Origin: Paraflavitalea soli
GTDB taxonomy: Bacteria > Bacteroidota > Bacteroidia > Chitinophagales > Chitinophagaceae
Length of the DNA: 64,000 nucleotides
Assembly: GCF_003555545.1 (NCBI RefSeq)
Contig: NZ_CP032157.1
Coordinates: forward strand, 5,522,546-5,586,545
Direction of reading: 5' to 3'
The notes under the pieces are model-generated. The model was not told the DNA's origin. It searched no databases and worked only from the letters and a program-made list of their open reading frames with translations. The first letter of the stretch is position 1; the number at the start of each line of letters is the position of its first letter. This document shows positions 1-8,308 of the stretch, one piece after another. A program made the position numbers and the translations under genes.

Positions 1-9
1 TGTGGAAAA

Positions 10-40
10 GGAAGAGGCGTTGACTGTGTCAACGCCTTCC
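10..40 (-). terminator. Hairpin downstream of ftsH, probable terminator
   Basis: A 9-bp perfect stem (GGCGTTGAC pairing with GTCAACGCC, loop TGT) is extended by a bulged GGAA/TTCC arm. On the minus strand it is followed by TTCCTTTTCC, a weak T-rich tail, and it lies about 50 bp past the ftsH stop codon. It could also serve a plus-strand gene outside the window, because the other side reads GTATTTTCTT. Confidence 0.5.
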
Positions 41-91
41 GTATTTTCTTGAGAATACTTTCCCTTGCAGGAGAAATGTTCATAATTACAA

Positions 92-2161
92 TTAAGTGGC
101 AGGATGATTCGTCACATTGCTATCATAGGGAGGTACTCCTTCACTGATGCTGCTTTCTTCAGCGCCATGACTGGGATTACCATCTACATCCAGTATTTTC
201 TTCTCACCATAGGGACGCTTGCCGATAAGGGCTTCCACATCACTCTGGAATAATACTTCTTTACTTAACAAAGCCTCTGCCAGTTTTTCCACCTGTGCTT
301 TCTTTTCCAGCAACAAGGCCTTGGTTTTACCGTAAGCTTCTTCAATCAGCTTCCTTACTTCATCATCGATCAGGCGGGATGTCTCTTCAGAATAAGGTTT
401 CGTGAAGGAGTTTTCCGCAGCAGGATCATAAAAGCTTACGTTACCTACTTTGTCATTCATACCGTACACCGTGATCATCGAATAAGCGATCCGGGTGATC
501 TGCTGCAGGTCATTCTGTGCACCGGTAGATATCTTGCCAAAGAAAATGTCTTCGCTGGCCCGACCGCCCAATGTCATACAGATCTGATCTGTCAGTTGGT
601 CCGTATTGTACAGGTATTGTTCTTTCGGTGTGTATTGTGCATAGCCCAGTGCAGCCACCCCTCTCGGTACGATGGTCACTTTCAGCAGCGGATAGGCATG
701 CTCCAGGAACCATCCGCAGATAGCATGACCTGCTTCGTGGTAGGCAATGATCTTTTTCTCATCAGGAGAAATGATCTTATTCTTCTTTTCCAGACCACCA
801 ATTACCCTGTCTACTGCATCCTGGAAATCTTCCATTTCCACCGATTGCTTGCCTTTACGGGCGGCTATCAGGGCAGCTTCGTTACAGATATTGGCAATAT
901 CAGCACCCGCAAATCCGGGGGTCTGCTCAGCCAGTTTATAGATATCTACTTTTTCAGAGATCTTGATCGGCTTCAGATGCACTTTAAAGATATGTTCACG
1001 GCCTTTCAGATCGGGCTTATCGATCGATATCTGACGATCAAAACGACCGGGGCGCAACAGCGCCGAATCCAGTACATCCGGACGGTTGGTGGCTGCCAGT
1101 ACAATGATACCGCTCTCACCGCTGAAACCATCCATTTCCACCAGCAACTGGTTGAGCGTGCTTTCACGCTCGTCATTGCTCATCATGGCATTTTTACCAC
1201 GTGCACGGCCAATGGCGTCAATTTCATCGATGAATATGATACAGGGTGCTTTTTCACGGGCCTGTTTGAACAGGTCCCTTACACGGCTGGCGCCCACCCC
1301 TACAAACAATTCTACGAAATCAGAACCACTCATGGAGAAGAAAGGAACCTGCGCTTCACCGGCCATAGCTTTGGCCAGCAAGGTTTTACCAGTACCCGGA
1401 GGGCCTACCAGTAAGGCTCCCTTGGGTATCTTACCACCCAGTGCAGTATACTTTTTGGGATTCTTTAAGAAGTCTACGATCTCCATCACTTCTACTTTCG
1501 CCTCATCAAGTCCTGCTACATCAGAGAAGTTGATATTGACCTTGGTGCCTTTATCAAATAAAGTAGCTCTTGATTTACCAATGTTGAAGATACCACCCGG
1601 ACCGCTGCTGCCGCCAGCACCGCCGCCCATCTTACGCATCAGCATTACCCAGATAAGGATAATAACCACCAGCGGAAGCAGGAACTGGATAATGGAGGTA
1701 AACCATTCGCCTTCCTGGGCAGGTTTATTAGGAACTTCTTTAATAGTAGGGTGATCCTTATACCAGGTATTCAACTCTTTCTTGAATTCTTCGGCTTTAA
1801 TAACGCGAAATTCAAAGTGAGGGCCTTTTTCAGATACACCAGGCCATTTTTTAGATAACTGGTCCTTGTATTTCTGATAACCTCCCTGTGTGAGCGTGAT
1901 CCGGATAAGATTCTTATTGGTGATCGTGGTCAACTTATCAATATCGCCTTTCTCCAGCATCTGGTAAAACTCCAGTTCATCGATCTCTTTGGCATCAGGG
2001 GCAAAAGAACCGAATAACTGAAAGGCTACCAGTACAGCAAATATGATTGCCCAAACCCAGTAGATATTGAATTTCGGGCCTTTACGTTGGCCATTGTCTT
2101 CACCGCGTGGGCGTAGGCGGGGGAAACCGCGTTCATTCTGTCTTGACTCGTCCTGTGACAT
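92..2161 (-). CDS. ftsH: ATP-dependent zinc metalloprotease FtsH
   Basis: Membrane-anchored AAA+ protease that extracts and degrades membrane and short-lived cytosolic proteins. The 689-residue product shows transmembrane segments at about 32-52 and 155-176 flanking a periplasmic domain, then Walker A GPPGTGKT at 253-260, Walker B IIFIDE at 308-313, the second region of homology with arginine fingers ([10 protein letters not shown], about 367-376) and the zinc-protease motif HEAGH at 475-479. All catalytic elements are intact and the length is near the family norm (E. coli 644, longer C-terminal tail here). A glycine-rich stretch follows the second membrane segment, as is common. It lies 132 bp downstream of rsfS on the same strand, so the two may be cotranscribed. 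Confidence 0.97.
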   Translation of the reverse strand: MSQDESRQNERGFPRLRPRGEDNGQRKGPKFNIYWVWAIIFAVLVAFQLFGSFAPDAKEIDELEFYQMLEKGDIDKLTTITNKNLIRITLTQGGYQKYKDQLSKKWPGVSEKGPHFEFRVIKAEEFKKELNTWYKDHPTIKEVPNKPAQEGEWFTSIIQFLLPLVVIILIWVMLMRKMGGGAGGSSGPGGIFNIGKSRATLFDKGTKVNINFSDVAGLDEAKVEVMEIVDFLKNPKKYTALGGKIPKGALLVGPPGTGKTLLAKAMAGEAQVPFFSMSGSDFVELFVGVGASRVRDLFKQAREKAPCIIFIDEIDAIGRARGKNAMMSNDERESTLNQLLVEMDGFSGESGIIVLAATNRPDVLDSALLRPGRFDRQISIDKPDLKGREHIFKVHLKPIKISEKVDIYKLAEQTPGFAGADIANICNEAALIAARKGKQSVEMEDFQDAVDRVIGGLEKKNKIISPDEKKIIAYHEAGHAICGWFLEHAYPLLKVTIVPRGVAALGYAQYTPKEQYLYNTDQLTDQICMTLGGRASEDIFFGKISTGAQNDLQQITRIAYSMITVYGMNDKVGNVSFYDPAAENSFTKPYSEETSRLIDDEVRKLIEEAYGKTKALLLEKKAQVEKLAEALLSKEVLFQSDVEALIGKRPYGEKKILDVDGNPSHGAEESSISEGVPPYDSNVTNHPAT

Positions 2162-2293
2162 ATTGTACTTACTTCAGCTTGTTTTTCTAATTAAGGATTA
2201 TAGCGATGAAATTGTTCGAAAAAACCTGTTGAAATGGCAGATTTAGAACAGCTCCCGGTACACAATATCAAACATCCGGCCCTAAGAATCAAA

Positions 2294-2698
2294 TTATTTA
2301 TGTTCTTCAGTCTCGGCGTCACTCCACATTTCTTCTAATTTGTAGAATTTGCGGGTCTCCGGCAACATGATATGTACCACTACATTAACGTAGTCTACCA
2401 ACACCCATTGTGCTCCCTGATGTCCTTCATGGTGGTAAGGCGCCTCTTTGGCAGCGTCCCGCACATGATCTTCCACAAAACTGGCAATGGCTTTTACCTG
2501 CGTGGTGCTGTCTGCCTCACAGACAATAAAAAAATCAGCAATAGCTTCGGGAATTTTCCGGAGATCGAGCGAGGTGATATTACTACCTTTTTTCTCCTGG
2601 ATAGCGTGGATGATAGCTTTGAAGATCTTAGAGTTTTTAGTTAACCTGGCTACACTATTTCGCTTACGACGGGTAGCTAACATTGACAATTGTTCCAA
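2294..2698 (-). CDS. rsfS: Ribosomal silencing factor RsfS
   Basis: RsfS/Iojap family protein of 134 residues. The family binds ribosomal protein uL14 on the 50S subunit and blocks joining with the 30S subunit when nutrients are short. The family signature is visible: ITSLDLRKIPEAIADFFIVCEADS followed by the variable middle and then WVLVDYVNVVVHIMLPETRKFYKLEEMW near the C-terminus. An alternative start is the internal Met at residue 6. It is divergent from birA and precedes ftsH in the direction of transcription. Confidence 0.93.
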   Translation of the reverse strand: MEQLSMLATRRKRNSVARLTKNSKIFKAIIHAIQEKKGSNITSLDLRKIPEAIADFFIVCEADSTTQVKAIASFVEDHVRDAAKEAPYHHEGHQGAQWVLVDYVNVVVHIMLPETRKFYKLEEMWSDAETEEHK

Positions 2699-2845
2699 TA
2701 ATCTAAACGTTTTAAATGGTCAAATTGATATCCTGAATAGCGGAAAGGCTGCTTTCTTTTGGATGCTGTATCCCGCTTACCTGCTGCGCTATTCTAATCT
2801 TCCATTAATAACACCACAGTAGCTTAAACGTTCAACAGTAATATC

Positions 2846-2853
2846 TATTTTCG
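2846..2853 (+). promoter_or_regulatory. Possible -7 box upstream of birA
   Basis: TATTTTCG resembles the Bacteroidota sigma-ABfr -7 consensus TAnnTTTG with one change (C for T). It ends 23 bp before the TTG start of birA. No clear TTG -33 element is seen at the expected distance, so support is modest. Confidence 0.3.
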
Positions 2854-2876
2854 TACAATTCAAAAATAGTAATCTT

Positions 2877-3623
2877 TTGCCACATCCCACTATCGGCCAA
2901 CGGCTTATTATATTGCCGTCTGTAGACAGCACCAACAACTATGCCATGGGCCAGGCAACTGCCGGGAATGCCGGTCACGGAACGGTGTATTTTGCCCTGG
3001 AACAGACTGCCGGCAAGGGTCAGCGCGGTAAAACCTGGGTCACCACCATCGGCGAAAACATCATGATGAGCGTGGTAATTGACCCCCACCCCTTGAAAAC
3101 CAGCCAACAATTCCTCCTTTCTGCAGCTATTGCCCTCGGTTGTTATGATTTCTTTAAAAATTATGCCGGGGAGGAAACCCGTATCAAATGGCCCAATGAT
3201 ATTTACTGGCGTGACAGAAAGGCAGGGGGAATTTTGATAGAATCAAGGGTGGGAAGCGAGGACTGGCAATGGTCCATCGCCGGCATGGGTATCAACATCA
3301 ACCAAACACAGTTTGCATCCCAGGCCCTCCGGCCCGTTTCTCTGAAGCAAATAACAGGTAAAACCTACGATATCAATGCATTGGCCAGGGAGCTCTGTAC
3401 CTCCCTCGAAAACCGCTACCAGGCCATCCGGCATCCCGCACAGCTATTGGCCAATTACGAGCAGGCCTTGTACAAATTACACCAGACTGTAAAACTGAAA
3501 AAAGCATCCGGCGTTTTCGAGACCACCATTCAAGGCGTCACCCCTTCCGGGCAATTGATCACCCGCGATACCCTGGAACGACACTTCGATGTAGGCGAAG
3601 TAGAATGGGTGATCAGGGATTGA
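2877..3623 (+). CDS. birA: Biotin--[acetyl-CoA-carboxylase] ligase
   Basis: Activates biotin to biotinyl-AMP and attaches it to the lysine of biotin carboxyl carrier protein. The 248-residue protein has the biotin/ATP-binding loop GKGQRGKTW at 46-54 and the core motif KWPNDIYW at 104-111 followed by KAGGIL. There is no N-terminal helix-turn-helix, so it is a monofunctional class I ligase and not a biotin repressor. The start is a TTG; the upstream in-frame stop is at 2820-2822 and no ATG lies between, while the next ATG (residue 24) would cut into the catalytic fold, so TTG is preferred. Divergent from rsfS. Confidence 0.93.
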   Translation: MPHPTIGQRLIILPSVDSTNNYAMGQATAGNAGHGTVYFALEQTAGKGQRGKTWVTTIGENIMMSVVIDPHPLKTSQQFLLSAAIALGCYDFFKNYAGEETRIKWPNDIYWRDRKAGGILIESRVGSEDWQWSIAGMGININQTQFASQALRPVSLKQITGKTYDINALARELCTSLENRYQAIRHPAQLLANYEQALYKLHQTVKLKKASGVFETTIQGVTPSGQLITRDTLERHFDVGEVEWVIRD

Positions 3624-3682
3624 TAATTGCTAATTTAACTACCCAGGTGCAACGTTTAATTTGACCTTCGTCTCATGAAGAC

Positions 3683-4213
3683 ATGAAAACAACTGCTGCC
3701 TTGTTTTTCCTGGCTCTGTTCTTATCCGCTTGTGATACGAATATTAATTCCCCGGATTCCCCTGAAGAAATAAAGGCTTACGTACCAGTATACGCTACCA
3801 CTTCCCTACTGAACGATGTCACAATTGCACCCGTACGCCCTACCCAAAAAGCAGGTAAGATCTATACCTATGGAAACTATATTTTCCAAAATGAAATGAA
3901 CGAGGGCATACACATTATCGACAAGTCGCAGGCCCAACCCAGGAAAATTGCCTTCCTAAAGATCCCCTATAGCACCGAAATAGCTGTAAAAGGCAATTAC
4001 CTATACACCAATAGCGTCAGCGATATGCTGGTGATCGACATTACCAATCCCCAGCAGCCAACCGTAGTAAAAAGAATTAAAGATGCATTTCCTGCTATTG
4101 ATCAGGAACACCCCCCTTTTTCCAATGTGTATTTTGAATGCGTCGATCCTTCAAAAGGTATTGTAGTCGATTGGGCACTGAAGACCATAAAGAGACCCAA
4201 TTGCAGGCGTTAA
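3683..4213 (+). CDS. LVIVD-repeat-type lipoprotein
   Basis: A 176-residue predicted lipoprotein with lipobox LSAC (lipidated Cys17). The mature part has the pattern of LVIVD repeats, seen as repeated YGNYIF...IHIIDKS, KGNYLYTNS...LVIDITNPQQPTVVK; these form a beta-propeller-like fold in the family. No enzymatic motif is visible. It is short for the family and ends with a basic tail after a single clear repeat pair. It is 17 bp upstream of a second LVIVD lipoprotein and then a barrel-like protein that overlaps by one base, so all three probably form one operon acting at the cell envelope. The function of this group is unknown. Confidence 0.75.
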   Translation: MKTTAALFFLALFLSACDTNINSPDSPEEIKAYVPVYATTSLLNDVTIAPVRPTQKAGKIYTYGNYIFQNEMNEGIHIIDKSQAQPRKIAFLKIPYSTEIAVKGNYLYTNSVSDMLVIDITNPQQPTVVKRIKDAFPAIDQEHPPFSNVYFECVDPSKGIVVDWALKTIKRPNCRR

Positions 4214-4230
4214 CCCCTTAAATCAACAAC

Positions 4231-4980
4231 TTGAGAAAGCATATTATATACACCATCGTTCTGATAACCGTTTGCCTGGCCTCCCTGCAATGCACAAAAG
4301 ATACCGCCAAAGCCTTTACCCCTGGCACCGGCCAGGGTGGTTCTTTAGCCCGCTTTGCCATTGCCGGCAATTACCTGTATACAGTAGACAAAGAAAAACT
4401 ACGTGTATTCAATATTAGCAACGCCGCCGAGCCAATTTTGAAAACCACCGTTAACATCGGCTTTGAAATTGAGACCATCTACCCCTTCAAAGACAAACTA
4501 TTCATTGGCTCCACCAGCGTGGTGTATATTTTCTCTATCGAAAATCCCGAGCAGCCTCAAAAATTAAGTACCGCTATCTCACCTGAAGTCATAAGACGTT
4601 GCGATCCCGTGGTAGCAAAAGACAACGTGGCATTTGCCACCCTGCGTACCAGCGGGCCATGTGGAGGAACTCAAAGCATATTAGCCGTCTACGACATCAC
4701 AGATATTACCAAACCGGTTCAAAAAGCCACCTATCCCATTGCCGAACCTTATGGCCTGGGCTATGCCGAGGATGCCCTCTATGTTTGCGACAAGGACAGT
4801 TTAATGGTATTTGATATTTCAAAACCCTTTCAACCAAAATTTATAACCAGTGTGAAAGATGGCTCCTTTGTAGATGTTATACCGGCCTCCAATACACTCA
4901 TCTGTTGGGTGAAAAATGGCATCATCTTATATGATATTTCTAACCCATTCACCCCTCAGCTCATTACAAAGATCAATTAA
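4231..4980 (+). CDS. LVIVD-repeat lipoprotein
   Basis: A 249-residue predicted lipoprotein starting at TTG, with signal peptide and lipidated Cys21 (LASLQC). At least four repeats of the form GNYLYTVDKEKLRVFNISNAAEPI, DALYVCDKDSLMVFDISKPFQP and GIILYDISNPFTPQL follow, typical of the LVIVD family whose repeats fold as propeller blades. No ATG is available before the signal peptide, which supports the TTG start. The stop TAA at 4978-4980 shares a base with the ATG of the next gene, indicating translational coupling. Role unknown; a surface-exposed binding protein is a reasonable guess. Confidence 0.78.
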   Translation: MRKHIIYTIVLITVCLASLQCTKDTAKAFTPGTGQGGSLARFAIAGNYLYTVDKEKLRVFNISNAAEPILKTTVNIGFEIETIYPFKDKLFIGSTSVVYIFSIENPEQPQKLSTAISPEVIRRCDPVVAKDNVAFATLRTSGPCGGTQSILAVYDITDITKPVQKATYPIAEPYGLGYAEDALYVCDKDSLMVFDISKPFQPKFITSVKDGSFVDVIPASNTLICWVKNGIILYDISNPFTPQLITKIN

Positions 4981-5645
4981 TGCCCCCGAAAACCATTGTC
5001 CTTTCGTTCATCCTGCTTTGTTGGATAGGTAATACTTTTGCCCGGCAACGGAATACTGTTATCCTCCCCAAAGGCACCCTCTTTTTACGGATCAACCCAT
5101 TGGGCCTGATTGACCCCATAGATCAAAATATCTCAACAGGAGCAGAATACAGGTTCCATCAAAAATGGTCGGCAGCAGTAGACGCCGCCTGGATCTTTCA
5201 TTCCAGTAATTTGCAAAACCAGCAATCCTCCAATGGTTTTATTGTAAGGCCCGCAGTGAGAAAATATTTTAGCCGGCAATTAAATCATTATGTAGAAGCA
5301 GAGTTCCATTATAAATATCTAGCCAGCCCCATGGAGGACTGGGTAGGCAGAAATGTAGTAAATGGCATACCAGCCTATGAAGAATATAGAAAATTCAGGT
5401 ATATCAAAGAAGTAGCCGGATTACAGGTCAAACTAGGCGTACAGGAATGCCTCGTACAAAAGAAATGGCTTTGGATAGAACTCTATGTAGGATTTGGAGT
5501 AAGAAAAAAATGGCAGCGTGCACAGCTGCCACCCGGTTCTTCTTATACCTTTCTGCGACGGATGTTCAATGAAGATCCCAATCAAAGCAATACCATTTTC
5601 CCTGCCTTTCCAGGTGGAGTAAGGCTTTTATTCAAAATAAAGTGA
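4980..5645 (+). CDS. Predicted outer-membrane beta-barrel-like protein
   Basis: A 221-residue protein with an N-terminal signal peptide (to about residue 21, ...GNTFA-RQ) followed by alternating hydrophobic/aromatic strands such as YRFHQKWSAAVDAAWIF and KLGVQECLVQKKWLWIELYVGFGVRKK, ending in GVRLLFKIK. The pattern resembles the small DUF3575-type outer-membrane barrels of Bacteroidota, but I do not recognise it with certainty. Overlaps the preceding lipoprotein gene by one base, so it is probably made with it. Confidence 0.6.
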   Translation: MPPKTIVLSFILLCWIGNTFARQRNTVILPKGTLFLRINPLGLIDPIDQNISTGAEYRFHQKWSAAVDAAWIFHSSNLQNQQSSNGFIVRPAVRKYFSRQLNHYVEAEFHYKYLASPMEDWVGRNVVNGIPAYEEYRKFRYIKEVAGLQVKLGVQECLVQKKWLWIELYVGFGVRKKWQRAQLPPGSSYTFLRRMFNEDPNQSNTIFPAFPGGVRLLFKIK

Positions 5646-5662
5646 AAACGGAACTCCTTTAA

Positions 5663-6553
5663 TTACTTCTTCTTTTTGATCGTAAACACCCTCGACAGAT
5701 TAAACCCAAACCTGATCTCACCTTTCCAGAAATCATCTGTCGTAGTCGTTAGGAAAGCCCTTTCATTCATCCCTGTAGCATTCGTAAAATGCAACTGGAA
5801 TACGTGTCCTCCTGTTTCAATGTCAAAGCCCATCGCCAGCGGGTCTTTCGTTCCCGGCTGGCGGCCAGCCAGAACAGGCGTATAATCCACTACAAAGGCC
5901 GTACGCCTGGTAAGTTTGATCCTGCCTCCTACACCCAGGGCCCAGGTATTGTTGTCATCAGTAGCATTCGGTACCAGGTTGCGGTGCAGGAAAATGGGAT
6001 TCAACTGCAGGCTGAAAGCCTCGCTGAACTTGCGGCCTATAATCACTTCCTGCCAGAAAGCCAGGCGATGTTGAAATTTGTATACATCCTTCGGTTCAGG
6101 AAATTCCTGCGTACGCACCGACATACCGGTGATCAATACCACCGAGAAAGGTATACTACCTGGTCCTGTCGATTGCTGTACAGGCCGGTATTTGACAAAC
6201 CCATCCAATTCCTTGTTCACATTACTCCTGCCAATACCAACCGTAAGGTTTTTACCCAGTCCATAATCAAAGCCAAAACGCATATTGGCCTCATCCAGAC
6301 CAAACAAGTCTTTGACACCATGATTGACCGTCCCAAACCGGTGCAGGATACGAACATCCAACACCCCCTTGCCAATAAACTCCATCGAGTGAGAATGAAT
6401 CACCCGGCTCGATTTAAAAGCGTTCTTCACATATTCTTTCTTAACCGAATCAGTACCCAGTTCTTTCAACAGATCCTGGTCCTGCGCATAGAGGCAGGTA
6501 GTGGAAAGCAACAGCGCCATGCCAGATAAACTGCTATATAGTATTCTTTTCAT
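5663..6553 (-). CDS. DUF5777-type beta-barrel envelope protein
   Basis: A 296-residue protein with a cleavable signal peptide (about residues 1-23, ending LYAQ) and long beta-rich repeats through to a C-terminal GEIRFGFNLSRVFTIKKKK. Segments such as HSMEFIGKGVLDVRILHRFG, FGLDEANMRFGFDYGLGKNLTVGIG and VVDYTPVL match my memory of the DUF5777 outer-membrane barrel family of Bacteroidota. It is the last gene of a four-gene minus-strand run: cytochrome, OB-fold protein, YceI, this barrel, with gaps of 4, 50 and 23 bp. It may form the outer-membrane component of that module; its substrate is unknown. Confidence 0.72.
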   Translation of the reverse strand: MKRILYSSLSGMALLLSTTCLYAQDQDLLKELGTDSVKKEYVKNAFKSSRVIHSHSMEFIGKGVLDVRILHRFGTVNHGVKDLFGLDEANMRFGFDYGLGKNLTVGIGRSNVNKELDGFVKYRPVQQSTGPGSIPFSVVLITGMSVRTQEFPEPKDVYKFQHRLAFWQEVIIGRKFSEAFSLQLNPIFLHRNLVPNATDDNNTWALGVGGRIKLTRRTAFVVDYTPVLAGRQPGTKDPLAMGFDIETGGHVFQLHFTNATGMNERAFLTTTTDDFWKGEIRFGFNLSRVFTIKKKK

Positions 6554-6576
6554 AAGCCAGTGTATTTAGAGGATGA

Positions 6577-7137
6577 TTAACGTTGTAAAGGTTCCAATGC
6601 ACAATCGACCGTTATCACCACCGTATTCGAAATATTTTCCTTTACAATAGCGGGTATCTTGATAGCATAGTCCGATAACAGGATCGTAAGTTCAGTATTC
6701 AATTGTGGCTTGCCATCCTTTACAGTGACCTTTCCCGCAGTCTCAATTTCCTTGCTTACTCCATGCAACGTAAGCGTTCCTTTTACTTTGGCAGCATAAG
6801 TGCCATCCTTGGTATAGTTCACTTCAGGGTTATTGACGATCGTGCCCTTAAAATCCGCCTTCGGGTATTTGTCACTCTCTACATAATTCTCATTGAAATG
6901 TTCCTGCATCAGGGCTTTTGCAAATTCAAACCCTTTCATGAGTACAGCAAACTGTACCGCGCCCGTTTTTGTATCCAGTACACACGTAATACCTTTGTGT
7001 TTGGCTGCAATCGTTTCCACATTTCCCTTGGAAACAAACGATATCCTGCCGCTCTTGGTAAAAAACTTATCCTGCGCAAAGGCCAGTACAGATAACAACA
7101 TCAGTACATTGACCAGTCCAATAACCCGCATTTTCAT
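6577..7137 (-). CDS. YceI family periplasmic protein
   Basis: A 186-residue protein with a signal peptide (about 1-21, ...VLAFAQ). The YceI lipocalin-like fold is indicated by ITCVLDTKTGAVQFAVLMKGFEF, MQEHFNENYVESDKYPKADFKG and GTLTLHGVSKEIETAGKV. Characterised members bind isoprenoid lipids such as polyprenyl quinones in the periplasm. Sitting between an OB-fold protein and a DUF5777 barrel in an operon headed by a c-type cytochrome, it may carry an isoprenoid redox cofactor; that link is inference. Confidence 0.88.
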   Translation of the reverse strand: MKMRVIGLVNVLMLLSVLAFAQDKFFTKSGRISFVSKGNVETIAAKHKGITCVLDTKTGAVQFAVLMKGFEFAKALMQEHFNENYVESDKYPKADFKGTIVNNPEVNYTKDGTYAAKVKGTLTLHGVSKEIETAGKVTVKDGKPQLNTELTILLSDYAIKIPAIVKENISNTVVITVDCALEPLQR

Positions 7138-7187
7138 TTCCTTTACTATTTTAGGTTAGTATACGAATTAAATAATCTTTCTCTCTG

Positions 7188-7640
7188 TCATTTCGAACTC
7201 CCCATCACACACCTGTTCAATTCCACATCCGACCCCAACAGCCCCGTATCATCTTTCTTAAAGCCTGTAATGGCACCCTTCACCGTAATCCGTTCACCCC
7301 GCTTAAGGACAATAGCATTTTTTGCCTGCACACTATCCACCAGGCACCTTACCGAAGAAGACATTTCAGTAGTATCGCCCAACACAATGGTGCAATCACC
7401 CTCCACTTTATCCACCGATTTTACCATCCCCTGTACGGCCAGTATTTTATTGCGGTACTTATTATAAGCAGCCGTATCATTGGCCAAAAACTCATTCACC
7501 AATGCTGTGGCTTCTACCGTATAATCCGCCTCCACACTGGCCAGATCCTTATTCGTCCGGTTGTATTCCCGGTAGGCATAAATAGCTACCGCGGCAAGCA
7601 CCAGCAGGATGCTGATAACAAGGAGTTGTTTTTTTTGCAT
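7188..7640 (-). CDS. OB-fold (tRNA_anti-like) envelope protein
   Basis: The start is placed at 7640 (MQKKQLLV...), giving 150 residues with an N-terminal membrane anchor at about 5-25 (LLVISILLVLAAVAIYAY). An upstream reading to 7748 is open but would overlap the cytochrome gene and lacks a signal sequence. The C-terminal half (GMVKSVDKVEGDCTIVLGD, VRCLVDS, ERITVKGAITGFKKDDTGLLGSDVELNRC) has the pattern of the OB-fold tRNA_anti-like family, which in Bacteroidota often occurs as an anchored or lipoprotein form and is unlikely to bind tRNA. Only 4 bp separates it from the cytochrome stop codon. Confidence 0.75.
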   Translation of the reverse strand: MQKKQLLVISILLVLAAVAIYAYREYNRTNKDLASVEADYTVEATALVNEFLANDTAAYNKYRNKILAVQGMVKSVDKVEGDCTIVLGDTTEMSSSVRCLVDSVQAKNAIVLKRGERITVKGAITGFKKDDTGLLGSDVELNRCVMGSSK

Positions 7641-7644
7641 GCAT

Positions 7645-7995
7645 TTAATTATTGGGAGTTCCGGAATCCACCCAGCACCTGATAAGCCTGATCTGGGCCG
7701 CAGGAAGCGGGGCCGCATTACGCGGCATAAAACCAGTAACAACAGCATTCTTTATCCGGGTGGCTGCATTCTTGATCTCAGTATAATTGGTCAATTGGCC
7801 AGGTCCATTCGTAGATCCTGCCCCATGACAGCCCTGGCAATTGGCCTGAATAATAGGCAATACATCATTCACAAAACTGGCATTCACACCTGTGCAATCA
7901 CTGCCCAGCGGATTTAACAACTCATCTTTATCATTCGTACAGCCTATGAATACTGCCAGGCACACTGATAAGGTGATAAGAATTTTTTTCATCAT
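7645..7995 (-). CDS. Single-haem c-type cytochrome lipoprotein
   Basis: A 116-residue protein with a lipobox (FIGC, Cys19), one CxxCH haem c attachment site (CQGCH, about residues 53-57) and a possible distal Met ligand in GFMPRN. The last part (AQIRLIRCWVDSGTPNN) is the usual end of the small cytochrome domain found in Bacteroidota. It is the first gene of the minus-strand operon with an OB-fold protein, YceI and DUF5777, so it probably supplies electron transfer at the outer face of a membrane. Start at the first of two adjacent Met codons. Confidence 0.85.
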   Translation of the reverse strand: MMKKILITLSVCLAVFIGCTNDKDELLNPLGSDCTGVNASFVNDVLPIIQANCQGCHGAGSTNGPGQLTNYTEIKNAATRIKNAVVTGFMPRNAAPLPAAQIRLIRCWVDSGTPNN

Positions 7996-8050
7996 ATTTA
8001 GATTCGTTTCCTGTGACTTTTACGGTTATTCAGGTTGAAAGGTTGCCTCT

Positions 8051-8080
8051 AAAAAAAGCCCTGTCCTGGAAAGGACAGGG
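8051..8080 (-). terminator. Rho-independent terminator, minus strand
   Basis: Perfect 8-bp stem CCCTGTCC/GGACAGGG (8059-8066 with 8073-8080, loop TGGAAA) followed on the minus strand by C and seven T. It lies upstream of the cytochrome operon and about 230 bp past the stop of the TPR gene, so it closes the kinase-regulator-TPR transcript. Confidence 0.8.
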
Positions 8081-8214
8081 AACCAAACCCTTAGAACTTA
8101 AGATAACCCATGAAAGAAGTTCCTTTCTGCAAGGATAGAGAACCACCTGCTTCTTCCGGGTCTATCCTACCAATACGTTAATTAAACCACGAGGGTTTCC
8201 TTCAATAGCCGAAA

Positions 8215-8258
8215 TGCAGAAAGGTGACACCTTAATAATAAGATGTCACCTTTCTGCA
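8215..8258. repeat. Perfect 15-bp inverted repeat with internal palindromes
   Basis: Arms TGCAGAAAGGTGACA (8215-8229) and its exact complement (8244-8258) flank a 14-bp AT-rich centre. Inside are two related 13-bp near-palindromes, AAGGTGACACCTT (8221-8233) and AAGATGTCACCTT (8240-8252), 19 bp apart centre to centre. There is no T-run on either side beyond TTT, so it is not a standard terminator. It may be a paired operator, an RNA-processing hairpin in the 3' region of the TPR gene, or a remnant of a small mobile repeat. Confidence 0.75.
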
Positions 8259-8308
8259 CAAATAACCGTATACAAAGTCCCGCACTTCCGTCGGGACAGT
8301 CAGGTACT

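Noticed and set aside
596-1414. Long open frame antisense to ftsH
   Set aside because: It lies wholly inside the intact ftsH gene and has the composition of a reverse-frame shadow.
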